Origin: Porticoccaceae bacterium
GTDB lineage: Bacteria > Pseudomonadota > Gammaproteobacteria > Pseudomonadales > Porticoccaceae
Reading direction: 5' to 3'
Length of the DNA stretch: 64,000 bases
NCBI GenBank assembly: GCA_029252555.1
Contig: JAQXBF010000039.1
Span: 1-64,000, forward strand
The position numbers were made by a program, and so were the translations under genes. Below, one piece after another: positions 55,389 through 64,000 of this stretch. The notes beneath the pieces are model-generated. The model was not told the DNA's origin. It worked only from the letters and a program-made list of their open reading frames with translations, and did no database searches. The first letter of the stretch is position 1. Every line of letters starts with the position of its first letter.

Positions 55389-55961
55389 ATGCCCACAGAG
55401 GCGTTAACTGTTGCAGAACAGCGCACCAAAGCCTGGCTTGATAGCTTTGTGGTGGGCCTGAATTTGTGCCCCTTTGCGCGGCCAGTGATCGTTTCAGAGG
55501 GGTTGCGGCTGACTTTGAATAAGTCCAGTCAGGTGGAGGGCATTCTGCATGGGTTTTTGACAGAGCTGGAACTGATCAGCAGTTCTGATGAAACTGAAAT
55601 TGCGACTACCTTACTAGTAGTACCCAATGCACTTGCAAATTTTGAAGAGTATCTGGGCTTTGTCGAATTGGCAGAAGAGCTAATCGAAGAAGCTGATCTT
55701 GAGGGTGTCATTCAGCTAGCCAGCTTTCATCCTGATTATAGGTTTGATGGCGAACCCGAAGACTCGGCCAGCCACTTTACTAATCGATCACCATACCCAA
55801 TGATTCATTTTCTGCGTGAAGAAATGATGGAAAGAGTGTTAGGCGAATTTCCAGATTCTGAGCAGATTCCCCAGCAGAATATCCAAACATTGGAAACTAT
55901 TGGCCGTAGTGAAATTGAGCGACGATGGAATAGCCTTGAGCCAACAGATAGCCTGAAATGA
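55389..55961 (+). CDS. DUF1415 family protein
   Basis: A 190-residue protein matching DUF1415: AWLDSFVVGLNLCPFARPV near the start, then TTLLVVPNALANFEEYLGFVELAEELI, then VIQLASFHPDYRFDGEPEDSASHFTNRSPYPMIHFLREE. The function of this family is unknown. Its stop overlaps the start of the YhiN-like gene (ATGA), so both are probably one transcript. The promoter would lie in the 212-base gap shared with the divergent OYE gene. Confidence 0.88.
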   Translation: MPTEALTVAEQRTKAWLDSFVVGLNLCPFARPVIVSEGLRLTLNKSSQVEGILHGFLTELELISSSDETEIATTLLVVPNALANFEEYLGFVELAEELIEEADLEGVIQLASFHPDYRFDGEPEDSASHFTNRSPYPMIHFLREEMMERVLGEFPDSEQIPQQNIQTLETIGRSEIERRWNSLEPTDSLK

Positions 55962-57151
55962 ACCCCAATAACTACGATGTGATAATTTTAGGTGGCGGAG
56001 CGGCAGGACTTTTCTGCGCATTTACCGCCGGTCAGCGCGGCCTATCGATATTAGTTTTAGACAGTAGTAACAAGGTGGGCAAAAAAATCCTTATGTCTGG
56101 GGGCGGGCGCTGCAACTTTACCAATCTGGACATACAGCCAGAAAACTATTTATCCGCCAATCCACATTTTTGTAAATCTGCACTCAATGGCTACAACCAG
56201 TGGCAGTTTATTGAGATGGTCGAGCAACATCATATTGCCTATCATGAGCGTAAACATGGCGAGCTATTTTGTGATGACTCAGCTAAGGATATTTTAAAAA
56301 TGCTGACAGACGAATGCGCGGCCGCGAATGTTGTTGTTAAAACTAGCTGCGCGATTAACACCATTGCAGCCACTGAGCCCGGTTATAAAGTAGAGACGTC
56401 ATTGGGCAATTTTCAATCCAGATCTTTAGTGATCGCAACCGGTGGCCTATCGATTCCCACCATGGGTGCCACAGGGTTTGGCTATGAAGTTGCCGAACAG
56501 TTTGGTCTCAACCTATTACCTCGCACTGCCGGGCTAGTGCCATTTACCTTTACCGACTGGGTCAAGGATATCAGTGATAGACTTTCCGGCCTGGCAGTGG
56601 ATGTGGAGATGTCTGTTAATGGCGTAAGTTTTCGCGAGAACTTGCTGTTCACCCATCGGGGCATCAGTGGCCCAGCGGCCCTGCAGTTATCTAGCTACTG
56701 GCAGTCGGGTCAGAGTATCAGTATCAATCTATTGCCAGATCACAATGCCATAGAGTTATTGCTGGGCTATAAAAAAGCCAGCGCCAAATCATTATTGCGC
56801 AATCTGTTATCTCAACATCTTCCAAAAAGCCTGGTGTTAGAACTTCAAAATGTACACTGGCCAGGCCATGCCGATAAGCCCATGGCAGAGATTCCAGATG
56901 CAGCACTAACAAAGGTGGCAGAGCAACTTACCAACTGGCAATTAAAGCCCTCGGGCACCGAAGGCTATCGCACTGCCGAGGTCACTCTTTGTGGTGTAGA
57001 CACAGATCAACTTTCCTCTAAAACTATGGAATGCAAAACCCAGTCGGGGCTGTATTTTGTGGGAGAGGTGATGGATGTAACTGGCCACTTGGGAGGTTAT
57101 AACTTTCAGTGGGCCTGGGCTTCCGGGTATGCGGCGGGGCAATACGTCTAA
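55958..57151 (+). CDS. HI0933/YhiN-family NAD(P)/FAD-dependent flavoprotein
   Basis: A 397-residue flavoprotein. It has the dinucleotide motif ILGGGAAGLFCAFTAGQRG, the family signature SGGGRCNFTNLD, and the C-terminal GLYFVGEVMDVTGHLGGYNFQWAWASGYAAG. This group (YhiN, BF0631) binds FAD, but its reaction in vivo is unclear; it is often listed as an aminoacetone oxidase family. It is translationally coupled to the DUF1415 gene upstream. Confidence 0.88.
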   Translation: MNPNNYDVIILGGGAAGLFCAFTAGQRGLSILVLDSSNKVGKKILMSGGGRCNFTNLDIQPENYLSANPHFCKSALNGYNQWQFIEMVEQHHIAYHERKHGELFCDDSAKDILKMLTDECAAANVVVKTSCAINTIAATEPGYKVETSLGNFQSRSLVIATGGLSIPTMGATGFGYEVAEQFGLNLLPRTAGLVPFTFTDWVKDISDRLSGLAVDVEMSVNGVSFRENLLFTHRGISGPAALQLSSYWQSGQSISINLLPDHNAIELLLGYKKASAKSLLRNLLSQHLPKSLVLELQNVHWPGHADKPMAEIPDAALTKVAEQLTNWQLKPSGTEGYRTAEVTLCGVDTDQLSSKTMECKTQSGLYFVGEVMDVTGHLGGYNFQWAWASGYAAGQYV

Positions 57152-57246
57152 CTATCCCGCCAAGTTTGGCAGCAAGATAAAAATTCGTCTAACCTCATCA
57201 AAAGCATAAAAGGATTACTTTTATAATTATTACAGGACGTAATAAC

Positions 57247-58508
57247 ATGATCATGAAAACCATGATTGTCTCTAGCATTCTCTTTACACTCGCTGGTTGA
57301 GGCGGAGGGGGTAGCGATAACACTGACCCTGCGCTAACAGGTATATTTTTCCATAGCCCGGTGATTAATATTGGCTTTCGCACAGCAATCCAAAATGGTG
57401 AGACTAATTCCCGTGGGGAATTTAAATATCTGGCCAGTGAAACTGTCACTTTCTTTATTGGGGATTTGGTGTTTCCCTCAGTTTTGGCTGATGAGATTGT
57501 TACTCCTTTGGATATAGCCGATACTGATGATGTGGCTCACCGTATGGTGATTAATATTATTCGGCTGTTGCAGTCATTAGATAAGGATGGTGATCCAAAC
57601 AACGGAATTAGTATTACTCAGACGGCTAAAGATAATGCGGTTTTTTTAGATTTTGAGCTATCAACATAAAGCTTTGAATCACAGGCTGGAGTGAGTTTAT
57701 TTATTGCTAATGGAGGCCAGAATAGTGTCCAATTAGATTTAGTTGATACTGTGGTTGCTATGGTTCATTTTGTCGCTAGTCTCATCTTGTCGGGGGAAAT
57801 TGAGCACGAGATAGAGCCTATTGATAATAATTCACTAGTCGGTTCATGGGAGATTGCTAGCCCTACGGAATCCGACTTCCTGTTGCTTAGTTTTTTTCAG
57901 ATGGCACCTATCCGCATGCAGAGGTTAATGAGACTGCTCCCAACTTTTTGTCTGGAATGGAATGGGGCACATACAATATTGTTGGGCTTGGTGAAACCAC
58001 TGCAGAACAGAGTTTTGATAACAATGGCGATGCTGGTCTCAGTGACTTTGATGGTTCAGGACCGCGCCTAAGAATAATCGCCCAGCCATCCGGTTCCTTG
58101 ATGTTTGCGTCAGATACCAATAACGATGGTACTAGTAATAGCACATTCGGTTTGAGACGAGTTGTGTCTGAGGGTCTCTTGGGCACTTGGCTCAGCACTA
58201 CTACCGAAAATGACCTGTTGATGATAGTTCTCTTTGATGACGGTGCCTACTTCCATGGTGAAGTCGATGAAGATGACGACACTGAGATATCCGGTATGGA
58301 GTTGGGGGCCTATGCTCATGATGAGAGTACGGGACTACTCACAGTAACCCAGACCTTTGATAATACTGGTGGGACTGGGTTAACCGATTATGTGGGTATT
58401 GGTGCGCCAAATATCTTTGTTGATGTGGAAGGGGATATCTTAACCGCCAATGTTAATGAAGATGGTGATCAGTTGATTGACGAGACGATGATCTTTGAGC
58501 GCCGGTAG
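57247..58508 (+). pseudogene. broken lipoprotein gene with tandem acidic repeats
   Basis: From ATG 57247 the frame reads a signal peptide ending TLAG, then TGA at 57298-57300 exactly where the lipobox cysteine should be, then GGGGSDN. It goes on in frame to TAA at 57667-57669, then SFESQAGVSLFI. At a seven-T run near 57890-57896 the frame shifts, and the rest continues in another frame (SDGTYPHAEVNET, then on to 58508). Joined, the product would be a lipoprotein of about 420 residues. Two repeats start at GSWEIASPTESDFLLL and GTWLSTTTENDLLMIV. At least three lesions make it a pseudogene. Confidence 0.8.
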
Positions 58509-58510
58509 AT

Positions 58511-59449
58511 CTAACGGCGGTTGGCTTTAGCCTTTCTGCGCCGCGCAGCCGCTTTTTCCAAACGCTCTTTTTCCCGCTCTTCTTTCTCAGCTTTCAGGAC
58601 TACCACCTGTTTCATTTCTGCATCAATCATCTCTGGGGTCTCAAAACCCAATGGGCCCAGAGTGCCGGCGCGCAATTCATTAACAAAGATGGTTGATACT
58701 CGCTCTAAATCCACTCTGCCTCCAGAGCGCAAACAACCGCGCTGAGCGCCGATAATTTCTAGCAGGTCGATTTCTGTCTGAGGCAGGTTGCTGATGTTGA
58801 AGCGCTCTATCAGCTGCTGTGGGTATTTTTCCAGCAGAAACTCGGCAGCAAAAAAAGCGATATCTTCATAGCTTACGGCAGTGTCTTTAATCGCACCTGT
58901 GGTTGCCAATCTATAGCTGCCCTGAGGATTTTCGATCTTGGGCCAGAGAATACCGGGGGTATCCAACAGCATAATGCCATTGCGTAGATTGATTCGCTGC
59001 TGCCCCTTGGTAATCGCCGGTTCATCGCCAGTTTTGGCGATATGGCGGCCGGCCAGACAGTTGATAAGCGATGATTTTCCCACATTGGGAATACCGGTAA
59101 CCATCGCCAATGTATTGCCGCCCTCACGCTGGGGATAGAGTTTATTGATCAGATCAATAATTTTGGCGCTGGGGTCATGGTTCTTTAAATCCAGGGCCAT
59201 AGTTTTGGTGTTGCCCTGTTGTTCAAAATAATCCTGCCACTGCTGGGTGATAGACGGGTCGGCAAGGTCGGTTTTATTGAGTAGTTTGATATAGGGTTTT
59301 TCAGTGCACAGGTCTTGGATAAATGGATTGGAGCTACTGAAGGGAATGCGGGCGTCAAGAACTTCAACAACGATATTGACCTGAGGCAGGGCCTCGATCA
59401 TTTCGTTGCTGGCCTTGCGCATATGGCCGGGATACCACTGGATAGACAT
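58511..59449 (-). CDS. ylqF: ribosome biogenesis GTPase RbgA/YlqF
   Basis: A 312-residue circularly permuted GTPase: the G4 motif NKTD (58-61) comes before the G1 motif GIPNVGKSS (119-127) and G3 DTPG (LLDTPGILWP). The start MSIQWYPGHMRKASNEMIEALPQVNIVVEVLDARIPFSSSNP is typical of RbgA, which acts in late 50S subunit assembly. The basic C-terminal tail is rich in Lys and Arg. It ends two bases from the decayed lipoprotein gene. Confidence 0.93.
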   Translation of the reverse strand: MSIQWYPGHMRKASNEMIEALPQVNIVVEVLDARIPFSSSNPFIQDLCTEKPYIKLLNKTDLADPSITQQWQDYFEQQGNTKTMALDLKNHDPSAKIIDLINKLYPQREGGNTLAMVTGIPNVGKSSLINCLAGRHIAKTGDEPAITKGQQRINLRNGIMLLDTPGILWPKIENPQGSYRLATTGAIKDTAVSYEDIAFFAAEFLLEKYPQQLIERFNISNLPQTEIDLLEIIGAQRGCLRSGGRVDLERVSTIFVNELRAGTLGPLGFETPEMIDAEMKQVVVLKAEKEEREKERLEKAAARRRKAKANRR

Positions 59450-59508
59450 GGGGCCTCAGTATCTGAGCTAAAAGTAATTGCCCCATTCTAGCATGGATGG
59501 ATCAGGGG

Positions 59509-61641
59509 TTACTCCCCAGGTCTGTAACTGCGCTGGATTTTAGGTGAGCGTTTCTCTGCATCAAATAATGGGTCATGCAGTATTTCATCCACATAATCCT
59601 GAGCTTGATCGGCATAATGAGGTGAGCTCTCATCCAATGTTGCAGCACCAAACTGGTGGATACCACGCACCTTTTGTTCGCCTTCCGCGTCCCAAGAAAC
59701 CATATAGTAAAGGCCATCACCAGCCACATTGGTTAGGTAGCCATCTTCTTCCATGCCCATGCCATAAATCGCGCGCAATGTGTCTGGGCCACCGCCTACT
59801 GGCAGGTTTAGATCACCGCGTACATGTCGGCTCACATCGCCCCATAGAGGATCGAGGCGGCCCACCTTATCCAGCAAGCGATCGCTGCAGCGGAAAAGCT
59901 CTTCGCGGGCATCTGGCTCTGGCTTGCCTTTTTGCTCGGCCAGCCATTCGGTGCCGATAACACAGGTGCTAAGGGCAGCACCGGAATTTTCAATATTGGT
60001 ATTGCGGTCCCAGTTGGCAATAATCTGCTGGGCATCTTGGTATTTCTGTTCCTGATCACTGAGATCGAGGGCCAATGCCTGATTTAAGAACGCCATAGAT
60101 CTGGACTTAGCACTAAAGCTTTTATCGTGCTTAATATCAAAAAATTCCTGCTCGGAGATGGTGCCCAGCTCGGCAAATAATTCAAGCCCGCGATCAGCGC
60201 GGTTGGTCATGCGAGTGGGGAAGCCATCTTCGATGCGATAGTTTGTTTCAACCGGATTATCGCCTTCAGCAGTGATATGGAATGGACTTTGGTTGGCGCT
60301 GTGAATATACCCGGACTTGGGATTAATAACCTGAGGCAACTGATCAAAGGGCATATAGTCATCCCAAATCAGGCTGCTGTCATCACCGGGTAGATAATGG
60401 TTCCAGTTATAGCCGCCCACTCGGTTAGGTGTCAGGCTATTATGCACAAACATGGTGTTACCTTCGCGGTCGGCATAAACCAGATTAAAGCTGGCAAAGG
60501 CATGCATGCGCATAGCATTGCGCCAGTCGTCAAAATTCTGCGCCTTATTCATGGCCAGCCACTGCTCTACTTGACGCATCTCGCCCATGCCTGCATAGCG
60601 AACCGCATAGGTGCCATGGCCGGTGCGCAGCACTGGGCCATGAACAGATCTCAGCCCCTCTTGGGTTGAGGTCCAGTTAAGAAAACCAAATACTTTTACA
60701 TCCACATCAATATCGCGGGCTTCCAATGTTTTCCATTCACCATCGAGCTTATAGCGATTGGGGTTGTTGGGGTCGATATCCAGCACATAGATATCCACCA
60801 GATCCGGTTTATTGACCGTAGCTCCCCAACCCAGATTTTCGTTAAAGCCCACACCTATGGTGACACTGCTGGGGAATAGCCCACCCATAATATTGAGACC
60901 TTCATTGCTCTGAACATGGGCTTCATACCAGGCCACGGGACCGGTGGTGGGTTGGTGGGAATTAATGGCTAGCATGGTAGAGCCATCGGTGCTGTTATAA
61001 GGGGACACAGTCATAGCATTGGAACCAACGGGCAGGCCACCCATGGTGACGCCATGGCTGCGGGTTTCTGTGTCGGCGACAGATTCCCCAGGCTTGCTCA
61101 CTGGGTATTTACGCTGCTCTTCAAACAGCTCAATGACCGGTGCATCAAAGCCATAGAACAGCAGGTGACGCAGCATATAGCCTGCGACAATATCTTTGCC
61201 ATTAATTGGGAAGATTCGCTGATTGGTCTCTTCGGGATGAAGAGCAGCATAGTAATTAATGCCATCGGCAAAGGCTTCAATATAGGCTCTGGTCTCAGGT
61301 TTAAGCCGAATCTCATAGCCAGCATCCAAATCTTGCCAAATGCCCAGCCAATGAATCAAAAAATCGGTAGTGGCGGCATCTCTGCCGTTAATGGCTGCGT
61401 TGGTACCGCGATAAAACGGAATGCTGTCATGGATAATCTGCCAGTTATCTTCCGCCTGGGCATAGGCAAAGCCAAAGGCCGCATCCACATCTCGCTCGCC
61501 TATAATATGGGGCACACCCAGATGGTCGCGCTCAATAACTACGTCGTATTTTTTATCGAGTTGGAGATATTCTGCTGCGCTAAATTTTTGGGCGCACCCA
61601 GTCGCAATCAGTAGGGCTGAGGCAATCATCAGTAAGCGCAT
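59509..61641 (-). CDS. penicillin acylase-family (PvdQ/AHL-acylase-like) lipoprotein
   Basis: I start at 61641, where an AAGG site precedes the ATG and a lipoprotein signal begins (MRLLMIASALLIATGC, Cys16). An upstream open frame to 61809 adds an unlikely N-terminus. The 710-residue precursor should self-cleave before Ser207 (GSNAMTVSP), the N-terminal nucleophile, giving alpha and beta chains. The family includes penicillin, aculeacin and acyl-homoserine-lactone acylases and PvdQ. The substrate is not clear. It acts in the periplasm or on the outer membrane. Its GVPHIIGERDVDAAFGFAYAQAEDNW motif is characteristic. Confidence 0.9.
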   Translation of the reverse strand: MRLLMIASALLIATGCAQKFSAAEYLQLDKKYDVVIERDHLGVPHIIGERDVDAAFGFAYAQAEDNWQIIHDSIPFYRGTNAAINGRDAATTDFLIHWLGIWQDLDAGYEIRLKPETRAYIEAFADGINYYAALHPEETNQRIFPINGKDIVAGYMLRHLLFYGFDAPVIELFEEQRKYPVSKPGESVADTETRSHGVTMGGLPVGSNAMTVSPYNSTDGSTMLAINSHQPTTGPVAWYEAHVQSNEGLNIMGGLFPSSVTIGVGFNENLGWGATVNKPDLVDIYVLDIDPNNPNRYKLDGEWKTLEARDIDVDVKVFGFLNWTSTQEGLRSVHGPVLRTGHGTYAVRYAGMGEMRQVEQWLAMNKAQNFDDWRNAMRMHAFASFNLVYADREGNTMFVHNSLTPNRVGGYNWNHYLPGDDSSLIWDDYMPFDQLPQVINPKSGYIHSANQSPFHITAEGDNPVETNYRIEDGFPTRMTNRADRGLELFAELGTISEQEFFDIKHDKSFSAKSRSMAFLNQALALDLSDQEQKYQDAQQIIANWDRNTNIENSGAALSTCVIGTEWLAEQKGKPEPDAREELFRCSDRLLDKVGRLDPLWGDVSRHVRGDLNLPVGGGPDTLRAIYGMGMEEDGYLTNVAGDGLYYMVSWDAEGEQKVRGIHQFGAATLDESSPHYADQAQDYVDEILHDPLFDAEKRSPKIQRSYRPGE

Positions 61642-61699
61642 TTTAAGTAACCTTTTTTTATTTTTGTCTTTTAATTTACGATGGCTAGCCCCTAAAGGT

Positions 61700-62941
61700 T
61701 TAGCTGCTTTGAGACACAGGTTCCTCTTCTGCATGCAACACTGTGCCCACAGGCGCAGTGGCCGCTTGCAATGTAATCTCAACCTTGTATTCGCTTGGCA
61801 GAGCCTCAATGGTCAGTACGCGCCAGATGCTGATGCCTGCTAGCAGTAAAAGGCAGGCGGCCAAGAGCAAAAAGAAACTTTGCAAACCAAATAGCTGTAG
61901 CCAGAAAACTGCGGTAATAGGCCCGGTGATCGAGGTTAGCCCGGCAATCAAAACAATGGTGCCGCTGGCGGGAACAATTTCTGCAGGGCGCAGGTGATCA
62001 TTGGTCAGTGCCACGACTAATGAGTACAGAGATAATGAACAGCCCCCAAATAGGAAGACCAGCCCGTATAGCCGGATTGAGGCCTCGGATTCACGGCTGA
62101 TCATAAGAGCAAAGGCCACGGCAAATAAACAGGCAAAGCCCATCACCCAACGGCGGTCGATCATATCGGAGAGTTTACCGATGGGGTATTGCAAAATCAT
62201 GCCACCGGCCATCATGGCACCCATAAAGTTGGCCACCTGATAAACCGTGAAACCGAGTTTAGTGGCATAGACTGCGCCCATGCCAAACAAAATACTCGAT
62301 ACCCATTGGGAGAGAACAATACCGGTGACGCCCATGGGTGTGCGATACCACAGGTGGCGCATGGTAACCCGCTCAGTCTCTTCAATAGCGGGGGTGGTAA
62401 TCACTGATAATAAAATGGGTACGGCAGCCACGCTGACCATCACTGAGATCAGAATAAATAAGGTGAACTCTCTGGGGTTGGCCACATTGAGCATAAACTG
62501 CCCGGCGCAAATACCGGCCAGCAGAATGGCTGTATAAAGAGAGAGTATCTGCCCGCGATTGGTATTGTTGGAGGCCTGATTTAACCAGCTTTCGGACACC
62601 ACATAAATCGTTGAAAAGGCAAAGCCCGTGAGCAGACGCATCAGTGCCCAGGCCCAGGGGTTTACATAGATTGAATGCACCAGAATAGTGACGGATGCCA
62701 CCGCAGACAGTGCGGCAAAAATACGGATATGCCCTACCCGTTGAATCATCTTGGGGGTCAGCAGTGACCCGGCTAAAAAGCCGGCAAAATAGCAGGACAT
62801 CAGCAGGCCAATCAGGTAGTCGTCAAAGCCTTCGATTTCTGCGCGCACACCAAGCAAACTGCCCTGCACACCAACGGCGAGGCCAATTAGGGAGAGGCCT
62901 GCAAACAGCGGCCAGATGCTGACAATAGTTCTAACGGGCAT
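61700..62941 (-). CDS. MFS transporter (YcaD-like)
   Basis: A 413-residue protein with about 12 hydrophobic helices and a short hydrophilic tail. MPVRTIVSIWPLFAGLSLIGLAVGVQGSLLGVRAE and GLLMSCYFAGFLAGSLLTPKMIQRVGHIRIF show the first MFS half, and QYPIGKLSDMIDRRWVMG the second-half loop motif. It resembles the YcaD-type group, whose substrate is unknown. It is upstream of the acylase gene on the same strand, with a gap of 58 bases to that gene's start. Confidence 0.88.
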   Translation of the reverse strand: MPVRTIVSIWPLFAGLSLIGLAVGVQGSLLGVRAEIEGFDDYLIGLLMSCYFAGFLAGSLLTPKMIQRVGHIRIFAALSAVASVTILVHSIYVNPWAWALMRLLTGFAFSTIYVVSESWLNQASNNTNRGQILSLYTAILLAGICAGQFMLNVANPREFTLFILISVMVSVAAVPILLSVITTPAIEETERVTMRHLWYRTPMGVTGIVLSQWVSSILFGMGAVYATKLGFTVYQVANFMGAMMAGGMILQYPIGKLSDMIDRRWVMGFACLFAVAFALMISRESEASIRLYGLVFLFGGCSLSLYSLVVALTNDHLRPAEIVPASGTIVLIAGLTSITGPITAVFWLQLFGLQSFFLLLAACLLLLAGISIWRVLTIEALPSEYKVEITLQAATAPVGTVLHAEEEPVSQSS

Positions 62942-63046
62942 AATAACCGACCGTATTTTAAAGGTCGCCAGCGTACACCCAGATTGGAAAAGTTCAAAGC
63001 AAAATTAATCACATTTAAGCGATATTTTTACTGTCCAATTTGTACC

Positions 63047-63583
63047 CTAAAGTTTAACGCCTGGAGTGAATATTAGGGGTGTCTGATCAGTATCCCAGGT
63101 GACTTCAGAATCCTGAATACTGACCTGAATATCGAGATTGCGCTGCATGCCTTTGGCCAGCTTTTTGGTGATATCTGTGTCGAGATGGCGAACACTAAGA
63201 TTTTTAAATCTAGCCAGTTGGGGCTGCATCTCTTTCCACCATTGTTCGGCAGAGCCGGTGCCATAGGTGTAAACAATAACCTGCTGGGCGCGGCCACAGG
63301 CTTTTTTGAGGCGCTTCTCACTGGGTAAGCCCAACTCGACCCATAACTCAATTTCATCGCTCAGGCTTTTTTGCCAAAGATCTGGTTCATCGTCGGTACT
63401 CAGGCCTTTGGTAAAGCGCAGTAAGTCACTGGCGTGCAATGCAAAGACGAGCAGCCGTATCATTAGGCGCTCATCAGTCTCCGAGGGGTGCTGAGCCAGA
63501 GTCAAACTATGCTGTTGATAATAATGTCGATCCATGTCGACAATATTGAGTTCTGCTTTGAAGATGGTTGCGCCTAGAGCCAT
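63047..63583 (-). CDS. yaeQ: YaeQ family protein
   Basis: A protein of about 178 residues starting at 63583 (MALGATIFKAELNIVDMDRHYYQQHSLTLAQHPSETDERLMIRLLVFAL), the standard YaeQ N-terminus; an ATG 12 codons upstream at 63619 is possible. KGLSTDDEPDLWQKS and KKACGRAQQVIVYTYG follow. YaeQ has a restriction-enzyme-like (PD-(D/E)XK) fold; its function is not settled, although it was once proposed as an antitermination or RfaH suppressor. It is monocistronic here. Confidence 0.92.
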   Translation of the reverse strand: MALGATIFKAELNIVDMDRHYYQQHSLTLAQHPSETDERLMIRLLVFALHASDLLRFTKGLSTDDEPDLWQKSLSDEIELWVELGLPSEKRLKKACGRAQQVIVYTYGTGSAEQWWKEMQPQLARFKNLSVRHLDTDITKKLAKGMQRNLDIQVSIQDSEVTWDTDQTPLIFTPGVKL

Positions 63584-63619
63584 TAGGGTTAGTAGCCTAT
63601 TTTTAAGAAGGGCCATCAT

Positions 63620-63932
63620 ACGTTAGTTGGCCGTTGATAGCTGGCTATAAAAAAGCGGTAGTGAATATTCACTCTCTACAGAGCTTTTCATCTGCAGTTC
63701 TTCCCAGCTTCAGTACTTACTTACTACGGTACTCTGACCTAGAGGCGAACCCTAGGAAACGTCCCCAAACCATATCTCAGTCATAGAGTGTTTTTTAGGG
63801 GTAATTCAAACTAATCAATCTAAAAGGTGATTTAAGTAGCTCATCTTCAAGGAAATAGGCCAACAGACCTTGTATAGCTGCGTGCAAACCAAAAATATTG
63901 CCAGTAGAATTGTCAAAAAAGAAGGACGTACC
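63620..63932. other. intergenic region between yaeQ and the last gene
   Basis: No gene is visible in this stretch between the divergent yaeQ and the partial gene at the window edge. Short repeats such as AGTACTTAC..GTACT occur, but nothing strong. An AAGGA ribosome-binding site lies at its right end. Confidence 0.4.
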
Positions 63933-64000
63933 ATGAAAAAAATCCTCAAAATCACAGGGCAAATTCTGGCCACGCTTCTTGGTATAGCTGTGCTTTGGCT
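63933..64000 (+). CDS. start of an exported protein, cut by window end
   Basis: An ATG at 63933, preceded by AAGGACGTACC (a good ribosome-binding site), opens a frame with a signal-peptide or membrane-anchor pattern (MKKILKITGQILATLLGI). Only about 22 codons are present, so the identity cannot be told. Confidence 0.6.
   Translation, partial: MKKILKITGQILATLLGIAVLW

Noticed and set aside
57298-57300. TGA at the lipobox read as recoded cysteine or selenocysteine
   Set aside because: Two more lesions follow in the same gene, no SECIS-like structure was evident, and other genes here use TGA as a normal stop.
57948-58508. Open frame of 186 codons that could be taken as a separate small protein
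   Set aside because: It is the 3' part of the broken lipoprotein: its first residues complete a repeat whose beginning lies in the other frame before the T-run.
61642-61809. Upstream extension of the penicillin-acylase gene
   Set aside because: The extra residues are basic and irregular and would bury the lipoprotein signal; the ATG at 61641 has a good ribosome-binding site.
1-64000. tRNA, rRNA, CRISPR array, insertion sequences, phage or integrase genes
   Set aside because: None found by reading: no repeat-spacer pattern, no transposase or integrase motif and no cloverleaf that I could support.

Overview
The window reads as chromosomal DNA of a marine, aerobic, heterotrophic gammaproteobacterium. 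A relative of the Cellvibrionales/SAR92-type oligotrophs is my inference from the gene mix: a TonB-dependent receptor beside a malectin-GH16 laminarinase-like enzyme, tryptophan-halogenase/SapC/cupin genes, YaeQ, DUF1415, acetoacetyl-CoA synthetase and many acyl-CoA enzymes. Genes are densely packed with frequent ATGA or TAATG overlaps. I saw no rRNA, tRNA, CRISPR array, insertion sequence or prophage.

Layout. 1-3377: 3' part of a D-aminoacylase-like amidohydrolase, then a Tat-exported PhoD-like phosphoesterase. 3374-6155 (minus): an exported NAPE-PLD-like metallo-beta-lactamase fold hydrolase, a DUF2891 lipoprotein and a DUF1993 protein. 6190-10538: a decayed acyl-CoA ligase tail, a thiolase, a PF10118 putative metal-dependent hydrolase and an acyl-CoA dehydrogenase. 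10657-13674: an M3 peptidase lipoprotein, a DUF2237 protein, and a methyltransferase whose natural start appears to be ATC. 13647-23349: the glycan/TonB locus, with GH16 divergent from a large TonB-dependent receptor, a strong terminator, then halogenase, SapC, cupin and halogenase. 23460-25863: a stop-interrupted VOC gene, a second cupin, and an AT-rich decayed restriction-modification remnant.

25977-33738: a tandem HxlR/zinc-ribbon regulator and a carotenoid oxygenase, divergent from a tight four-gene operon (nitronate monooxygenase-like, acyl-CoA ligase, SCP2-type thiolase, thiolase). This looks like an oxidative-cleavage plus CoA-dependent catabolic module. 33735-38828: DDAH-like hydrolase with an APC permease, S41 protease, Bax-like glucosaminidase and a cysteine-free glutaredoxin-fold protein. 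38909-47523: acetoacetyl-CoA synthetase, LysR regulator, IorAB-type molybdenum hydroxylase, and a periplasmic pair made of a di-heme peroxidase and a beta-helix protein fused to cytochrome c.

47657-57151: type III CoA-transferase, thioesterase, two Old Yellow Enzymes, TauE/SafE plus rhodanese, a DnaQ/GIY-YIG fusion, DUF1415 and a YhiN-like flavoprotein. 57247-58508: a lipoprotein gene broken by two stops and a frameshift. 58511-64000: RbgA/YlqF GTPase, penicillin-acylase-family lipoprotein, MFS transporter, YaeQ, and the start of an exported protein cut by the window edge.

The most interesting points are the ATC-start methyltransferase, the carotenoid-oxygenase/thiolase divergon, the beta-helix-cytochrome/MauG-like pair, the halogenase-SapC-cupin cluster, and an unusual number of gene remnants at clearly different stages of decay.
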